Assembly: GCA_002478885.1 (NCBI GenBank)
Contig: DLKC01000032.1
Location: 1-52,196, forward strand
From: Chitinophagaceae bacterium UBA7600
GTDB lineage: Bacteria > Bacteroidota > Bacteroidia > Chitinophagales > Chitinophagaceae
Reading direction: 5' to 3'
DNA length: 52,196 nucleotides
A program made the position numbers and the translations under genes. How positions within the stretch are numbered: the stretch's first letter is position 1; each line of letters opens with the position of its first letter. Below are positions 34,772 to 43,121 of the stretch, in pieces. The notes under the pieces were generated by a model. The model made no database searches and was not told the origin of the DNA. It was given only the letters and a program-made list of their open reading frames with translations.

Positions 34772-35413
34772 CTACACTATCTTTTCATTGATCGCTTTCG
34801 ATACAGCCTCGGTGTTGCTGTTTACATGCAGCTTGGCATAAATGTTTTTCATATGGGTACGTACCGTTTCATAAGTACTTCCAATGCTGTCGGCTATCAT
34901 CTTAAAACTTTTCCCTTTTACCAGTTGCTGCAGAATCTCTTTTTCCTTTGGTGTTAACTGGTAGTCAGTACCCGATGCCGGTGTAATATTACTTTGAAAT
35001 AGTTCGAGTACACGCCGTGCAATGGACCCTGTCATAGGGCTCCCGCCATTGTACACATCTTTTATTGCTTCGATATAACCTGCAGGCGATGTGGTTTTTA
35101 AAATATAACCTGAAGCGCCTGCGCATATCGCGTTAAAGATATTGTTATCATCATGAAAAACGGTTTGCATCAGCACCTGGACAGGTGGAAAATGCTGTTT
35201 GATAAGTCTTACTGCCTCAATGCCATTCCTGCCAGGCATCTCAATATCCATTAGCACCACATCCGGAAGTGATCTTTTGAGTTGGAATAAGAGATCGTTA
35301 CTGTCAGGGAAAGCACCTGTACAGGTAAAACCTTCCGTGCCATTAATGAGGTAATACAGGCTTTCGCGCAGGTGTTTGCTGTCCTCAAATATGGTCACTA
35401 TAATCTGGTTCAT
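34772..35413 (-). CDS. LuxR/NarL-family response regulator
   Basis: The ATG at 35413 gives 213 residues; the frame extends further upstream but the receiver domain begins at IIVTIFEDS. The receiver (about 3-125) has the acidic ED pair and phospho-acceptor Asp56 in VVLMDIEMPG, with Lys104 near YILKTTSPA. The C-terminal LuxR helix-turn-helix (about 150-213) reads LTPKEKEILQQLVKGKSFKMIADSIGSTYETVRTHMKNIYAKLHV. It forms a two-component pair with the adjacent histidine kinase gene. It is the first gene of that transcription unit, with a spaced inverted repeat (35430-35513) before it. Confidence 0.92.
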   Translation of the reverse strand: MNQIIVTIFEDSKHLRESLYYLINGTEGFTCTGAFPDSNDLLFQLKRSLPDVVLMDIEMPGRNGIEAVRLIKQHFPPVQVLMQTVFHDDNNIFNAICAGASGYILKTTSPAGYIEAIKDVYNGGSPMTGSIARRVLELFQSNITPASGTDYQLTPKEKEILQQLVKGKSFKMIADSIGSTYETVRTHMKNIYAKLHVNSNTEAVSKAINEKIV

Positions 35414-35429
35414 GCTGAAATTTAGGGTA

Positions 35430-35513
35430 AAATTCCAAATATTTAGCGAATGGGAACATACCACAATCAGGGGAAGGAATCTACTGAGTGTCCATTTTGT
35501 GATTTTGGAATTT
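35430..35513. promoter_or_regulatory. Spaced inverted repeat before the first regulator gene
   Basis: AAATTCCAAA (35430-35439) recurs inverted and exact as TTTGGAATTT (35504-35513). The pair begins 17 bp before the regulator start and is 64 bp apart. It could be a pair of regulator sites for looping, or chance in an A+T-rich stretch. Confidence 0.35.
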
Positions 35514-35602
35514 GTGAGCCAGGAAAGAGGTGGCTTTACAGATTGATATCGAAAGCCCTAATCTAAATAAGCCAGAAATAACAGGGGTAACTATAACCTA
35601 TA

Positions 35603-36430
35603 TCAATGGCTTTCTTTCAAATAAGCATCAGCCGCTTTCTTTACAGTCCTGTATTTTTCAAGCAGCGTTTTTGCCTTTTCATAGTCGGGCATTTTGATTT
35701 TTTCCATCAGCATATGCACGCCGCGGTCCACCAATTTTTCATTGTTAAGCTGCATATTCACCATGCGGTTGTCTTCCACACGCCCGAGCTGAATCATTGC
35801 AGTTGTTGAAATCATATTCAGCACAAGTTTTTGGGCGGTGCCGCTTTTCATACGGGTACTGCCGGTTACAAATTCAGGGCCTACAACAACCTCCACGGGA
35901 TAATCGCATGCCGCAGCAAGCGGGCTCCCGGCATTGCAGGTAATGCAGCCCGTTTCAATATGGTGCTTACGGCAATCTTCAAGTGCGCCGATCACATAGG
36001 GTGTGGTTCCGCTGGCTGCAATGCCGACCACAAAATCTTTTTTTGAAACATGGTGTTGCACAAGGTCGAGCCATCCTTGCCTGGTATCGTCTTCGGCGTC
36101 CTCAACGGCTTTCACAATCGCTATGTTCCCACCAGCGATAATACCTGTTACCATGGTAGGCGGTACGCCGTAGGTAGGGGGGCATTCACTCGCATCCAGA
36201 ATACCGAGCCGCCCGCTGGTGCCTGCACCAACATAAAACAACCGGCCGCCCGCAAGCATTTTGTCGCTGATCGCTGCAACAAGCCTTTCGATCTGTGGCA
36301 GTGCTTTTTCAACAGCGTATGGAACCGCCTTGTCTTCATTGTTGATATGGGTAAGTATCTCCTGCACGCTCATTTTTTCGAGGTGCCTGTATTGCGGGGG
36401 TTGCTCAGTAACGCGTATAAATTCGCTCAT
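35603..36430 (-). CDS. murQ: N-acetylmuramic acid 6-phosphate etherase
   Basis: This 275-residue cytoplasmic SIS-domain enzyme cleaves the lactyl ether of MurNAc-6-phosphate to GlcNAc-6-phosphate and D-lactate. Signature motifs are YVGAGTSGRLGILDASECPPTYG (about 65-87), VVGIAASGTTPYV and STRMKSGTAQKLVLNMIST. A C-terminal three-helix domain follows. Size and start (SEFIRVTEQPPQYRHL) fit the family. The kinase-like gene at 36508-37350 lies 77 bp upstream in the same orientation, giving the kinase-then-etherase order of MurNAc recycling operons in Bacteroidota such as Tannerella. Confidence 0.95.
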   Translation of the reverse strand: MSEFIRVTEQPPQYRHLEKMSVQEILTHINNEDKAVPYAVEKALPQIERLVAAISDKMLAGGRLFYVGAGTSGRLGILDASECPPTYGVPPTMVTGIIAGGNIAIVKAVEDAEDDTRQGWLDLVQHHVSKKDFVVGIAASGTTPYVIGALEDCRKHHIETGCITCNAGSPLAAACDYPVEVVVGPEFVTGSTRMKSGTAQKLVLNMISTTAMIQLGRVEDNRMVNMQLNNEKLVDRGVHMLMEKIKMPDYEKAKTLLEKYRTVKKAADAYLKESH

Positions 36431-36507
36431 TGATAGGTATTGAAAATTGATCCTGCGGCACTGCCGGTATTGTTCATCACAAAAATAACAGGATTCTTTT
36501 TAACCGC

Positions 36508-37350
36508 TTAACTGAGGTGGTAACCGACCAGTCCATCCATCGGTTGTTTTAAAATTTTGCCAAGGGTTAATTCATAATTGCTGCAAATCGATTTAAGTAC
36601 ATCCTTAAAGCCAAATGCGATACTTCCAACAAAGCTCACCGGGTATAACCAGCTCTCACCATATTTATGCAGATGCGTAAAAACAAAATCGTTCAGCCCG
36701 TCCTCGATAATGTTTTCGATCATATAGTGGCCACGGTTCTCGGCAAGGAAAATTGCGTATGAAGCGAGGTAGCGGTTTGGCTGCGGCATTTTATAAACAT
36801 GCTCCAGTATTTCATTTGCATTGGTATTGAATTTTTGGTTAAATGCACCCATCAGCTCTTCATCGAAAGTGTTGTAAAGGAAATGCTGGATCACTTTTTT
36901 ACCCAGGTAGGCGCCGCTGCCTTCATCCCCAAGTACGTAGCCAAGGCCGGGACTGTTTTTAATGATCTTCTTTCCATTGTAGTAACAGGAATTGGAGCCC
37001 GTTCCAAGGATGCAGGCGATACCTTTCTCATGTCCGCATACAGCCCTTGCTGCCGCAAGCAGGTCAATTTCTGCTTCTATTTTTGCCGAAGGGAATACGT
37101 GGCTAATGGCCTTTTTTATAAACTTCGCATTGTCGCGGTTGGCGAGGCCGGTACCATAATAATAAATCTCGTCGGGCTCAACATTTTTCATCCGCGGAAC
37201 AAGTTCTTTGTTAAGTATGTCGATCACCTGTTGTCCGTTGAGAAAGTAGGGGCTGATACCCTGGGTAAATATGCGCTTTTTTTTATTGTTGGAGATAAGA
37301 CACCATTCGCATTTTGTCGACCCGCTGTCTGCAATAAGTTTAATAGACAT
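36508..37350 (-). CDS. BadF-type N-acetylhexosamine/MurNAc kinase
   Basis: This 280-residue ASKHA-fold kinase of the BadF/BadG family has the phosphate-1 motif LIADSGSTKCEWCL (about 4-17). The motif GIACILGTGSNSCYYNG (about 108-125) is followed by PGLGYVLGDEGSGAYLGKKVI, diagnostic of the N-acetylglucosamine-kinase-like group. Adjacency to murQ argues for MurNAc or mixed GlcNAc/MurNAc phosphorylation (MurK role). The specificity cannot be read from sequence alone, so no symbol is given. It is probably cotranscribed with murQ. Confidence 0.88.
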   Translation of the reverse strand: MSIKLIADSGSTKCEWCLISNNKKKRIFTQGISPYFLNGQQVIDILNKELVPRMKNVEPDEIYYYGTGLANRDNAKFIKKAISHVFPSAKIEAEIDLLAAARAVCGHEKGIACILGTGSNSCYYNGKKIIKNSPGLGYVLGDEGSGAYLGKKVIQHFLYNTFDEELMGAFNQKFNTNANEILEHVYKMPQPNRYLASYAIFLAENRGHYMIENIIEDGLNDFVFTHLHKYGESWLYPVSFVGSIAFGFKDVLKSICSNYELTLGKILKQPMDGLVGYHLS

Positions 37351-37438
37351 TTGTTTGTTCGGTTTTTCAGCTTTGAAGGTAGCGCATAACTGCTGACGGG
37401 TAAAGAAATTTTGCTGTTAAATTGGAAGGTCGTAACGT

Positions 37439-37466
37439 AAAAACCCTGCACATGACGTGCAGGGTT
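37439..37466 (-). terminator. Terminator of the 37510 fibre gene
   Basis: The stem AACCCTGCAC (37442-37451) and GTGCAGGGTT (37457-37466) is perfect over 10 bp, with five T on the minus strand. It lies 44 bp past the fibre gene stop. Confidence 0.82.
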
Positions 37467-37509
37467 GTATAAGTGTTAATGAAATTACCCGTCGGTTAGC
37501 AACGACTTA

Positions 37510-39498
37510 TTATTTTATAATCATCATTTTTTTGCTGTCAACAATTTTACCATCAATTACCAAAGAATACTGGTAAGTACCGGAAGACAAAAGCCCAGCA
37601 TTGATTGTCACCTGGCCATTGCCCAATGCTGTAACCGGAATAGATTTTATCATTTTTCCGTCTGTGCCAGAAACCTGTATAGATGCAGTTCCGGAATGTT
37701 GCGGAACATAAAAACTGATAATGGTGTTCTGGTTGAAAGGGTTCGGCCTGTTTTGCGCCAGCCTGGCATCGCTGAGTATTACACCTGCAATGGCGTTGTC
37801 ATTTGCTGACTGCATTGTTGCTCCGGCTGCAAGCATTTGTTCTATTTTATCAAGCCGGTCTTTTAGTTCTTTGTTCTGAGCGGACAATTCCTGTACGGCT
37901 TTTACCAATGGAATTACAAAATCGGAGTAACGCAAACCATACAAGTCTTTGTCATTCTTGGGTGCATCAACACCGCTAAAATCATAACCGAGTTCTTTTG
38001 CTGCCTTCTCAACATCCTGCGCGATAAAGCCGGTGTAATTTATTTTTTCTTTTGCTTGCCTTGCAGCCAGTATTTCTGCGGGCAGGATTATTTCCTCGCC
38101 ATTCTTTCCGGTTGGCTTTGCGCGCTGAATAATTTTATCATATGCAGTTTCATCAAGATTGTAGGTAACAGGCTGCAATTTGTTGATGAATGCAAGGCCG
38201 GGAACATTTGATTTGATATTTTTCTTCACGCGGCCATCAGATAATGTAGTCCATCCCACCTGGCCCCCGATGCTTGTCACCGCTACATCTCCAACCCTAA
38301 CCTGGTTGCTGGCGGTTGCAATGGCATTGGCGCCGATGACCGTGGTGTTTGAAACGTTGTTGCTGACAATATCAGCATAAGTACCGATTCCGCTGTTAAA
38401 GCCACCGAGCGTTGTGCCGGAAAGGCCAGCGAGCGATGCATGCCCTATCGCAGTATTCCCCTCACCGTTGTTTACTTGTAAAGCCAGGTCGCCAATACCT
38501 GTGTTCCTGGTGCCGGTTGTATTAAACACAAGCGCATTGCTGCCCACTGCGGTATTGTATTCACCAAGTGTATTTGCTTTAAGTGCGCTGCCTCCAATGG
38601 CGGTGTTAAAGTCTGTATTGATGCTGTTTACGGCCAATGCGTTCAAACCCACGGCAACATTGTAAGGAGATGCGCCCGAGCCACGGCCAATAGTCAGATC
38701 ATTTATTTTTATGTCGGCGCCAAATACTTCCAGCTTGGCCGTTGGTAATTTTGTTCCGATACCAACGCCTGTTGCGGTAATTGAAAGTCCTAACACATTA
38801 CCTGTTTCTGGTTGCGAAGAGCTCAAACCAAATGTGCTGTTGTTGATATAAAAGTCAATAGCATTGGTGTTAGAGTTGGCCAGTGCATTATGCCTTGATA
38901 CAATAAAATGCCTGAAGCCGCCTTCCGGGCCTCCATAGTTTAATGCAATATCACCTTGAGTTAAACCCGGAGGCAAAGCACCGAGGCTGTTGCGACCCAC
39001 GAACATTTCAACGCCACTTCTCAGGGTTCCCGTTAAAGTATTGCTGTTCACGCCGCGCAGAAATACGGTGCCGTTTACATCTAGTTTTGCAACAGGAGTT
39101 GTCGTGCCTGCTCCAAGGTTGCCTTTAAAATAGCCGCTGCCATCGTTGGCACCAATGTAAGACACAGGAGCCGCAGTGCCATCGCGAAACTCGTAACGCA
39201 GGTTGGTTTGGTTAAAATATAAACCGTAATTGGGGTTGCCTGAAAAAGCAAAAGCATACTTATTGCCTCCTACAAGATATTGGCTCGTGCCTGCAAACGA
39301 TAGGTTACCGGTTGCACTGTCAATATTCGTGTAGTTGCTAAGGGTTCCCATTCGTGCGCCGCCTTTTACCTGCAGCGATGCGGCAGGTGTGGTGGTATAA
39401 ATTCCGGCACGGCCTGCGGCAGGAAAACTGTTTTGTGCATGGCTTTGCGTTAACGCAAACAACCCGGCGACCGATAGGAGTAATGATGTCTTTTTCAT
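37510..39498 (-). CDS. Secreted fibre-like protein with S74 and T9SS domains
   Basis: The ATG at 39498 gives 662 residues with a signal peptide (KKTSLLLSVAGLFALTQSHAQ). It has the shared N-terminal module (NSFPAAGRAGIYTTTP, YAFAFSGNPNYGLYFNQTN). A fibre middle follows, with repeated NTAIGGSALKANTLGEYNTA-like units (about 285-400) as in trimeric autotransporter head repeats. The S74 domain starts SDGRVKKNI (Ser420) and includes YTGFIAQDVEKAAKELG. A coiled coil (ELSAQNKELKDRLDKIEQM) and a T9SS type A domain (AQNRPNPFNQNTIISFYVP) close it. It is divergent from the kinase gene at 39937 with two copies of an 18-bp palindrome between them, so it is a likely target of that kinase-regulator pair. Confidence 0.85.
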   Translation of the reverse strand: MKKTSLLLSVAGLFALTQSHAQNSFPAAGRAGIYTTTPAASLQVKGGARMGTLSNYTNIDSATGNLSFAGTSQYLVGGNKYAFAFSGNPNYGLYFNQTNLRYEFRDGTAAPVSYIGANDGSGYFKGNLGAGTTTPVAKLDVNGTVFLRGVNSNTLTGTLRSGVEMFVGRNSLGALPPGLTQGDIALNYGGPEGGFRHFIVSRHNALANSNTNAIDFYINNSTFGLSSSQPETGNVLGLSITATGVGIGTKLPTAKLEVFGADIKINDLTIGRGSGASPYNVAVGLNALAVNSINTDFNTAIGGSALKANTLGEYNTAVGSNALVFNTTGTRNTGIGDLALQVNNGEGNTAIGHASLAGLSGTTLGGFNSGIGTYADIVSNNVSNTTVIGANAIATASNQVRVGDVAVTSIGGQVGWTTLSDGRVKKNIKSNVPGLAFINKLQPVTYNLDETAYDKIIQRAKPTGKNGEEIILPAEILAARQAKEKINYTGFIAQDVEKAAKELGYDFSGVDAPKNDKDLYGLRYSDFVIPLVKAVQELSAQNKELKDRLDKIEQMLAAGATMQSANDNAIAGVILSDARLAQNRPNPFNQNTIISFYVPQHSGTASIQVSGTDGKMIKSIPVTALGNGQVTINAGLLSSGTYQYSLVIDGKIVDSKKMMIIK

Positions 39499-39564
39499 GA
39501 TTGCTTTTTTTGGTGATTGGTTTTTTTTATGACTCAAAATTGAACCATGAAAAGGCGCATGACA

Positions 39565-39610
39565 ATTACTAATTGTAGTAGTCGGGCCTGTAACTACTAA
39601 TATTAGTAGT
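39565..39610. promoter_or_regulatory. Tandem 18-bp palindromic operator sites
   Basis: ACTACTAATATTAGTAGT at 39593-39610 is a perfect palindrome. A second copy at 39565-39582, ATTACTAATTGTAGTAGT, matches it at 15 of 18 positions; the centres are 28 bp apart. A third copy lies before the response regulator at 43071. The pattern fits a dimeric regulator such as the LuxR-type protein at 43122. Confidence 0.62.
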
Positions 39611-39632
39611 GTTACTTTTTTTTAGCGTTGTT

Positions 39633-39833
39633 ATTTGTAATGAGCCCGGCTGCTGTGCTTTTATTACACATCGTTGCGTCGCACACTTGTGCTGCATCAC
39701 ACGCGTTGACAAAGGCAATATTTACTTTACGGGCGCATTAAAATTTTTCGGCAATTGCATATTGAATATTCACCAGTTGAAGTGTGCGACGCAAGGGACG
39801 ACGCCATATATGCTAAAGCCGGGTATAAAAAAG
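39633..39833. repeat. Inverted repeat pair (GTTGCGTCGCAC family)
   Basis: The left arm begins ATTTGTAATGAGCCCGGC and has GTTGCGTCGCACACTTGTGC (39673-39692). The right arm is GAAGTGTGCGACGCAA (39779-39794), ending GCCGGGTATAAAA. Both arms carry the CACAC variant of the core. The centre is about 85 bp and unlike the other pairs. Confidence 0.82.
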
Positions 39834-39936
39834 ATACCGGGCGGCAGCGTTGTTGCTTTCTGGAAAAATTAAACAGGATGCACGGCATCTGCAAAGAATA
39901 AATATCTTAGAAGCCGCCAAACAATAAAGACCAACA

Positions 39937-42900
39937 TTGAAATTCCTGCTATTATTTTTTTTCGCTTTAAACATTAGCGCTGCAAATCTTTCTGCACAGG
40001 ATGCGGAAGGCTTGCAGAAACAGTACCTCAATTTTTCTTTTCTTACCATTCGTGATGGCTTATCGCAAGGCATGATCAACTATATGATGCAGGATCATTT
40101 TGGGTTTATGTGGTTTGGAACAAAAGATGGATTAAACCGCTATGATGGTTATCGCTTTGTGGTTTATCACAATGATGCTACCGATCCAAATTCGTTGTCG
40201 GATAATCATATAAAATCAATTTACGAAGACAACAAGGGGAGATTATGGATAGGCACTGCAACCGGTGGTCTTGAACTCTTTGACCGGGATACGGAAAAAT
40301 TTATACACTTTAAACACAGCGATACCAGTAACAATACCATTAGTGATAATCTCGTAACGCATATAACGGAAGACAAGGAAGGGTATATCTGGATAATAAC
40401 CGGGCGGGGGATTGACAGGATCGTGTGCAACCGTTTTGCCGCTAAGAACACGGGTTATAGATATCAGTCGGTTGTTGCTCATATTAATTTTCCGGCAAGG
40501 AGCGGCGTTAACATGAATGCAGCAGTGCCCTTAGCGCTGCAGACAGTTTCGCCACAATTGTTGTTTACTGACAGCAAAGGAATAGTGTGGATATTTTACG
40601 CAGACAGGGGATATTATATTAGGCCCGCAAAAGACACGTTTACCGTAGCGAATTACGACTTGCGGCAACAGGTAAAATCTGTTACTCCCAACATGGAGTT
40701 CAGCATCATCAGTTGGGCAGAAGACAGCTTGCGTGGTTATCTTTATTTCTTTAGTGAAAACGCTATTTTCAGGATAAAATCTACCTCAGGCACTATTGAT
40801 GTTGTTGATCGAAGTAGATATACCAGGCTGGGCATAAGTGTACAAAGCGCCGTTGATGAAGAAGGTATATTATGGTTTAGCGATCTTGGCTTTTTACGTA
40901 CGGTTGATTTTGATCATAATACCCAGCGGCAAATATATTTTGCCAATAATGGCCAGTTGGTAGATGCATCTTTTAACGTGTTTAGAGACCGCAACGACGC
41001 TATGTGGATCGGCACGGTTGGCTATGGGCTGATAAAACACTTACCCAAGACTGCTAAATTTCATTTTATTTCTCATCGCAGCGTTTCACATGTTACCGAA
41101 TGTTTTCCTGACCAGGTAAGCATTGACGGAAGTGAATGGGATAACCAATTTTTCGATTTCAACCTTGGTAGTTTTGTAAGCCTGGAATCGTCCCGGGTAA
41201 AGGTGCCGGTAAAATTGGGCCCGTTTGCCGACAATTCCTATCTCAACTATGCAGGTGGGCACGCACTGGTTTTGCAGAAAAGCCTTTACGTGTATGACAA
41301 GAATTATTCGCAGGGAAAGCTAGTGCGAAATATCAGCAACCAGCGCTGTGTATTAAGTGATGAGAAAGGCATTTGGATTGGTTGCTCTGACTCGCTGATT
41401 CACTTTGATGAAGGTACACAACAGCTAACCGCCTGGGCTTACCCTGTCACTCCTTCAGACCTGCCCTATACCTTCTGTATGATGATGATAAAAGACAAGC
41501 AGGATAATTTATGGCTGGCAAGTATGCAGGGATTATTACACTTTAATGTAAAGACACATGAGTGGAAACAATGGAGGCATATAGAAAAGGATACTTCCTC
41601 GCTTAGTACAGATATCCTGTTTTCACTTTGTGCAGACCCGGTTAAACCGGAAAAATATTTATGGATAGGAACAGAAGGCGGCGGGCTAAACAGGTTCAAT
41701 ATTGAAACCGGCAAATCCAGGAACTACCGAGAGAAAGACGGGTTGCCAAACAGTGTAATTTATGGAATTGTGGCTGATGATAATGGCAACCTTTGGATGA
41801 GTACCAATAAGGGTTTAAGCCGCTTCAATTCTTTAACGGCAACTTTTCTGAATTACGATGAAGCAGATGGGTTACAAAGCAATGAATTTAACCGCTATGG
41901 CTTTGGTAAATCAAAATCGGGCTGGTTGTATTTCGGCGGCATTAACGGGTTTAATTATTTTAAAGGGAAAGACATTAATACAGATACGATTTTTTCGAAG
42001 GTGATCTTTACAGATTTTAAAATCAATAATAAAAGCGCGGCATTTGGCGGCGACGCCGACATTTTATCGAAGCCGGTGTTTCTTACAGATGCGGTTACGC
42101 TTCCTTATGAATACAATATGATCAGCATCGACTTTGCCGCTACGAACATGGCATTGCCGGCAAAGAATTTTTATCAATATAGAATGGATGGATTTGATGA
42201 AAACTGGATCGCTTCGGGAACCGCTCACACGGCCACGTACACAAACCTCGATCCCGGCACTTACACTTTCCATGTGAGGGCCAGTAATTACCAGGATGTT
42301 TGGGGCAGTAATGAAAGCATTCTTTCTATAACGGTTATTCCGCCCTGGTACATGACCTGGTGGTTTCGCGCTCTATTGATACTTACTATTGCAGGCGGCT
42401 TATACTTGTTGTATCGTTACCGGTTAAACCAGGCGCTGAAACTGCAATCTGTGAGAAACCGCATTGCCAGTGACCTCCACGACGAAATAGGCTCAACGCT
42501 TAGCAGTATATCCATCTACAGTGAAGTGATCGATGACCGAACAAAAGACAGCCTGCCTGAAGTAACACCCGTTATACAACGCATCAGCGAGAGCACAGAA
42601 AATATGATGGATGCCATGAGCGATATTGTATGGGCGATAAATCCTGGCAATGACCGCTTTGAAAATATTTTATCCCGTATGCAGGCATTTGCCGCGGAAA
42701 TACTGGAAGCAAAGAATTGCATGCTACACCTGCAGGTTGACACAGAACTGCATTATATAAAACTGGGGATGGAAACGCGTAAAAATTTTTACCTGATCTT
42801 TAAAGAAGCAGTGAACAATACCGCCAAATACGCCAACGCAAGAAATGTCTGGATTGACATGTGGCTCCACAACAACCAGGTGCATTTTGTAATAAAAGAT

Positions 42901-43050
42901 GACGGGCAGGGATTTGACATAAAACAACAAAAGCAGGGCAACGGCCTTAACAATATACGGAAGCGCACCAGGGAACTGCAGGGTCATGTTGAGATTATTT
43001 CAGAAAAGGGTGACGGCTCTTCGGTAAAGCTGAACTTTCCCGTTGCCTGA
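39937..43050 (+). CDS. Propeller/Y_Y_Y sensor histidine kinase
   Basis: This 1037-residue kinase starts at TTG (39937), which is the only start that keeps the signal peptide (KFLLLFFFALNISAANLSAQ); the next in-frame ATG is beyond it. Periplasmic propeller repeats follow (DHFGFMWFGTKDGLNRYDGYR, EDNKGRLWIGTATGGLELFD). A Y_Y_Y domain (TNLDPGTYTFHVRASN) and a membrane helix (about 805-825, WWFRALLILTIAGGLYLLY) come next. The HisKA_3 motif SDLHDEIGSTLSS has phospho-acceptor His848. The HATPase boxes NNTAKYAN, KDDGQGFD and GNGLNNI are intact. The cognate LuxR regulator follows 71 bp downstream. Shared operators suggest it senses the envelope or glycans and controls the neighbouring fibre gene. Confidence 0.92.
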   Translation: MKFLLLFFFALNISAANLSAQDAEGLQKQYLNFSFLTIRDGLSQGMINYMMQDHFGFMWFGTKDGLNRYDGYRFVVYHNDATDPNSLSDNHIKSIYEDNKGRLWIGTATGGLELFDRDTEKFIHFKHSDTSNNTISDNLVTHITEDKEGYIWIITGRGIDRIVCNRFAAKNTGYRYQSVVAHINFPARSGVNMNAAVPLALQTVSPQLLFTDSKGIVWIFYADRGYYIRPAKDTFTVANYDLRQQVKSVTPNMEFSIISWAEDSLRGYLYFFSENAIFRIKSTSGTIDVVDRSRYTRLGISVQSAVDEEGILWFSDLGFLRTVDFDHNTQRQIYFANNGQLVDASFNVFRDRNDAMWIGTVGYGLIKHLPKTAKFHFISHRSVSHVTECFPDQVSIDGSEWDNQFFDFNLGSFVSLESSRVKVPVKLGPFADNSYLNYAGGHALVLQKSLYVYDKNYSQGKLVRNISNQRCVLSDEKGIWIGCSDSLIHFDEGTQQLTAWAYPVTPSDLPYTFCMMMIKDKQDNLWLASMQGLLHFNVKTHEWKQWRHIEKDTSSLSTDILFSLCADPVKPEKYLWIGTEGGGLNRFNIETGKSRNYREKDGLPNSVIYGIVADDNGNLWMSTNKGLSRFNSLTATFLNYDEADGLQSNEFNRYGFGKSKSGWLYFGGINGFNYFKGKDINTDTIFSKVIFTDFKINNKSAAFGGDADILSKPVFLTDAVTLPYEYNMISIDFAATNMALPAKNFYQYRMDGFDENWIASGTAHTATYTNLDPGTYTFHVRASNYQDVWGSNESILSITVIPPWYMTWWFRALLILTIAGGLYLLYRYRLNQALKLQSVRNRIASDLHDEIGSTLSSISIYSEVIDDRTKDSLPEVTPVIQRISESTENMMDAMSDIVWAINPGNDRFENILSRMQAFAAEILEAKNCMLHLQVDTELHYIKLGMETRKNFYLIFKEAVNNTAKYANARNVWIDMWLHNNQVHFVIKDDGQGFDIKQQKQGNGLNNIRKRTRELQGHVEIISEKGDGSSVKLNFPVA

Positions 43051-43070
43051 TTAATCGTTGAAAAAATCCT

Positions 43071-43088
43071 GTTACTATTATTAGTAGT
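43071..43088. promoter_or_regulatory. Third 18-bp operator-like site, before the regulator gene
   Basis: GTTACTATTATTAGTAGT matches the perfect palindrome at 39593-39610 at 15 of 18 positions; its right half ATTAGTAGT is identical. It lies 33 bp before the regulator start and after the kinase stop, consistent with autoregulation. Confidence 0.55.
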
Positions 43089-43121
43089 TGCCGGGCGACC
43101 GAACAACGCGAAATTTGTAAA

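Larger units (their letters stand above)
39499..39936. other. Divergent promoter region with operators and a repeat pair
   Basis: This 438-bp region holds, in order, TCAAAATTGA (39534-39543), two 18-bp operator-like palindromes (39565-39610) and the inverted repeat pair (39633-39833). The palindromes are close to the fibre start (67-112 bp) but more than 300 bp from the kinase start. That favours the fibre gene as the direct target. Confidence 0.55.
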
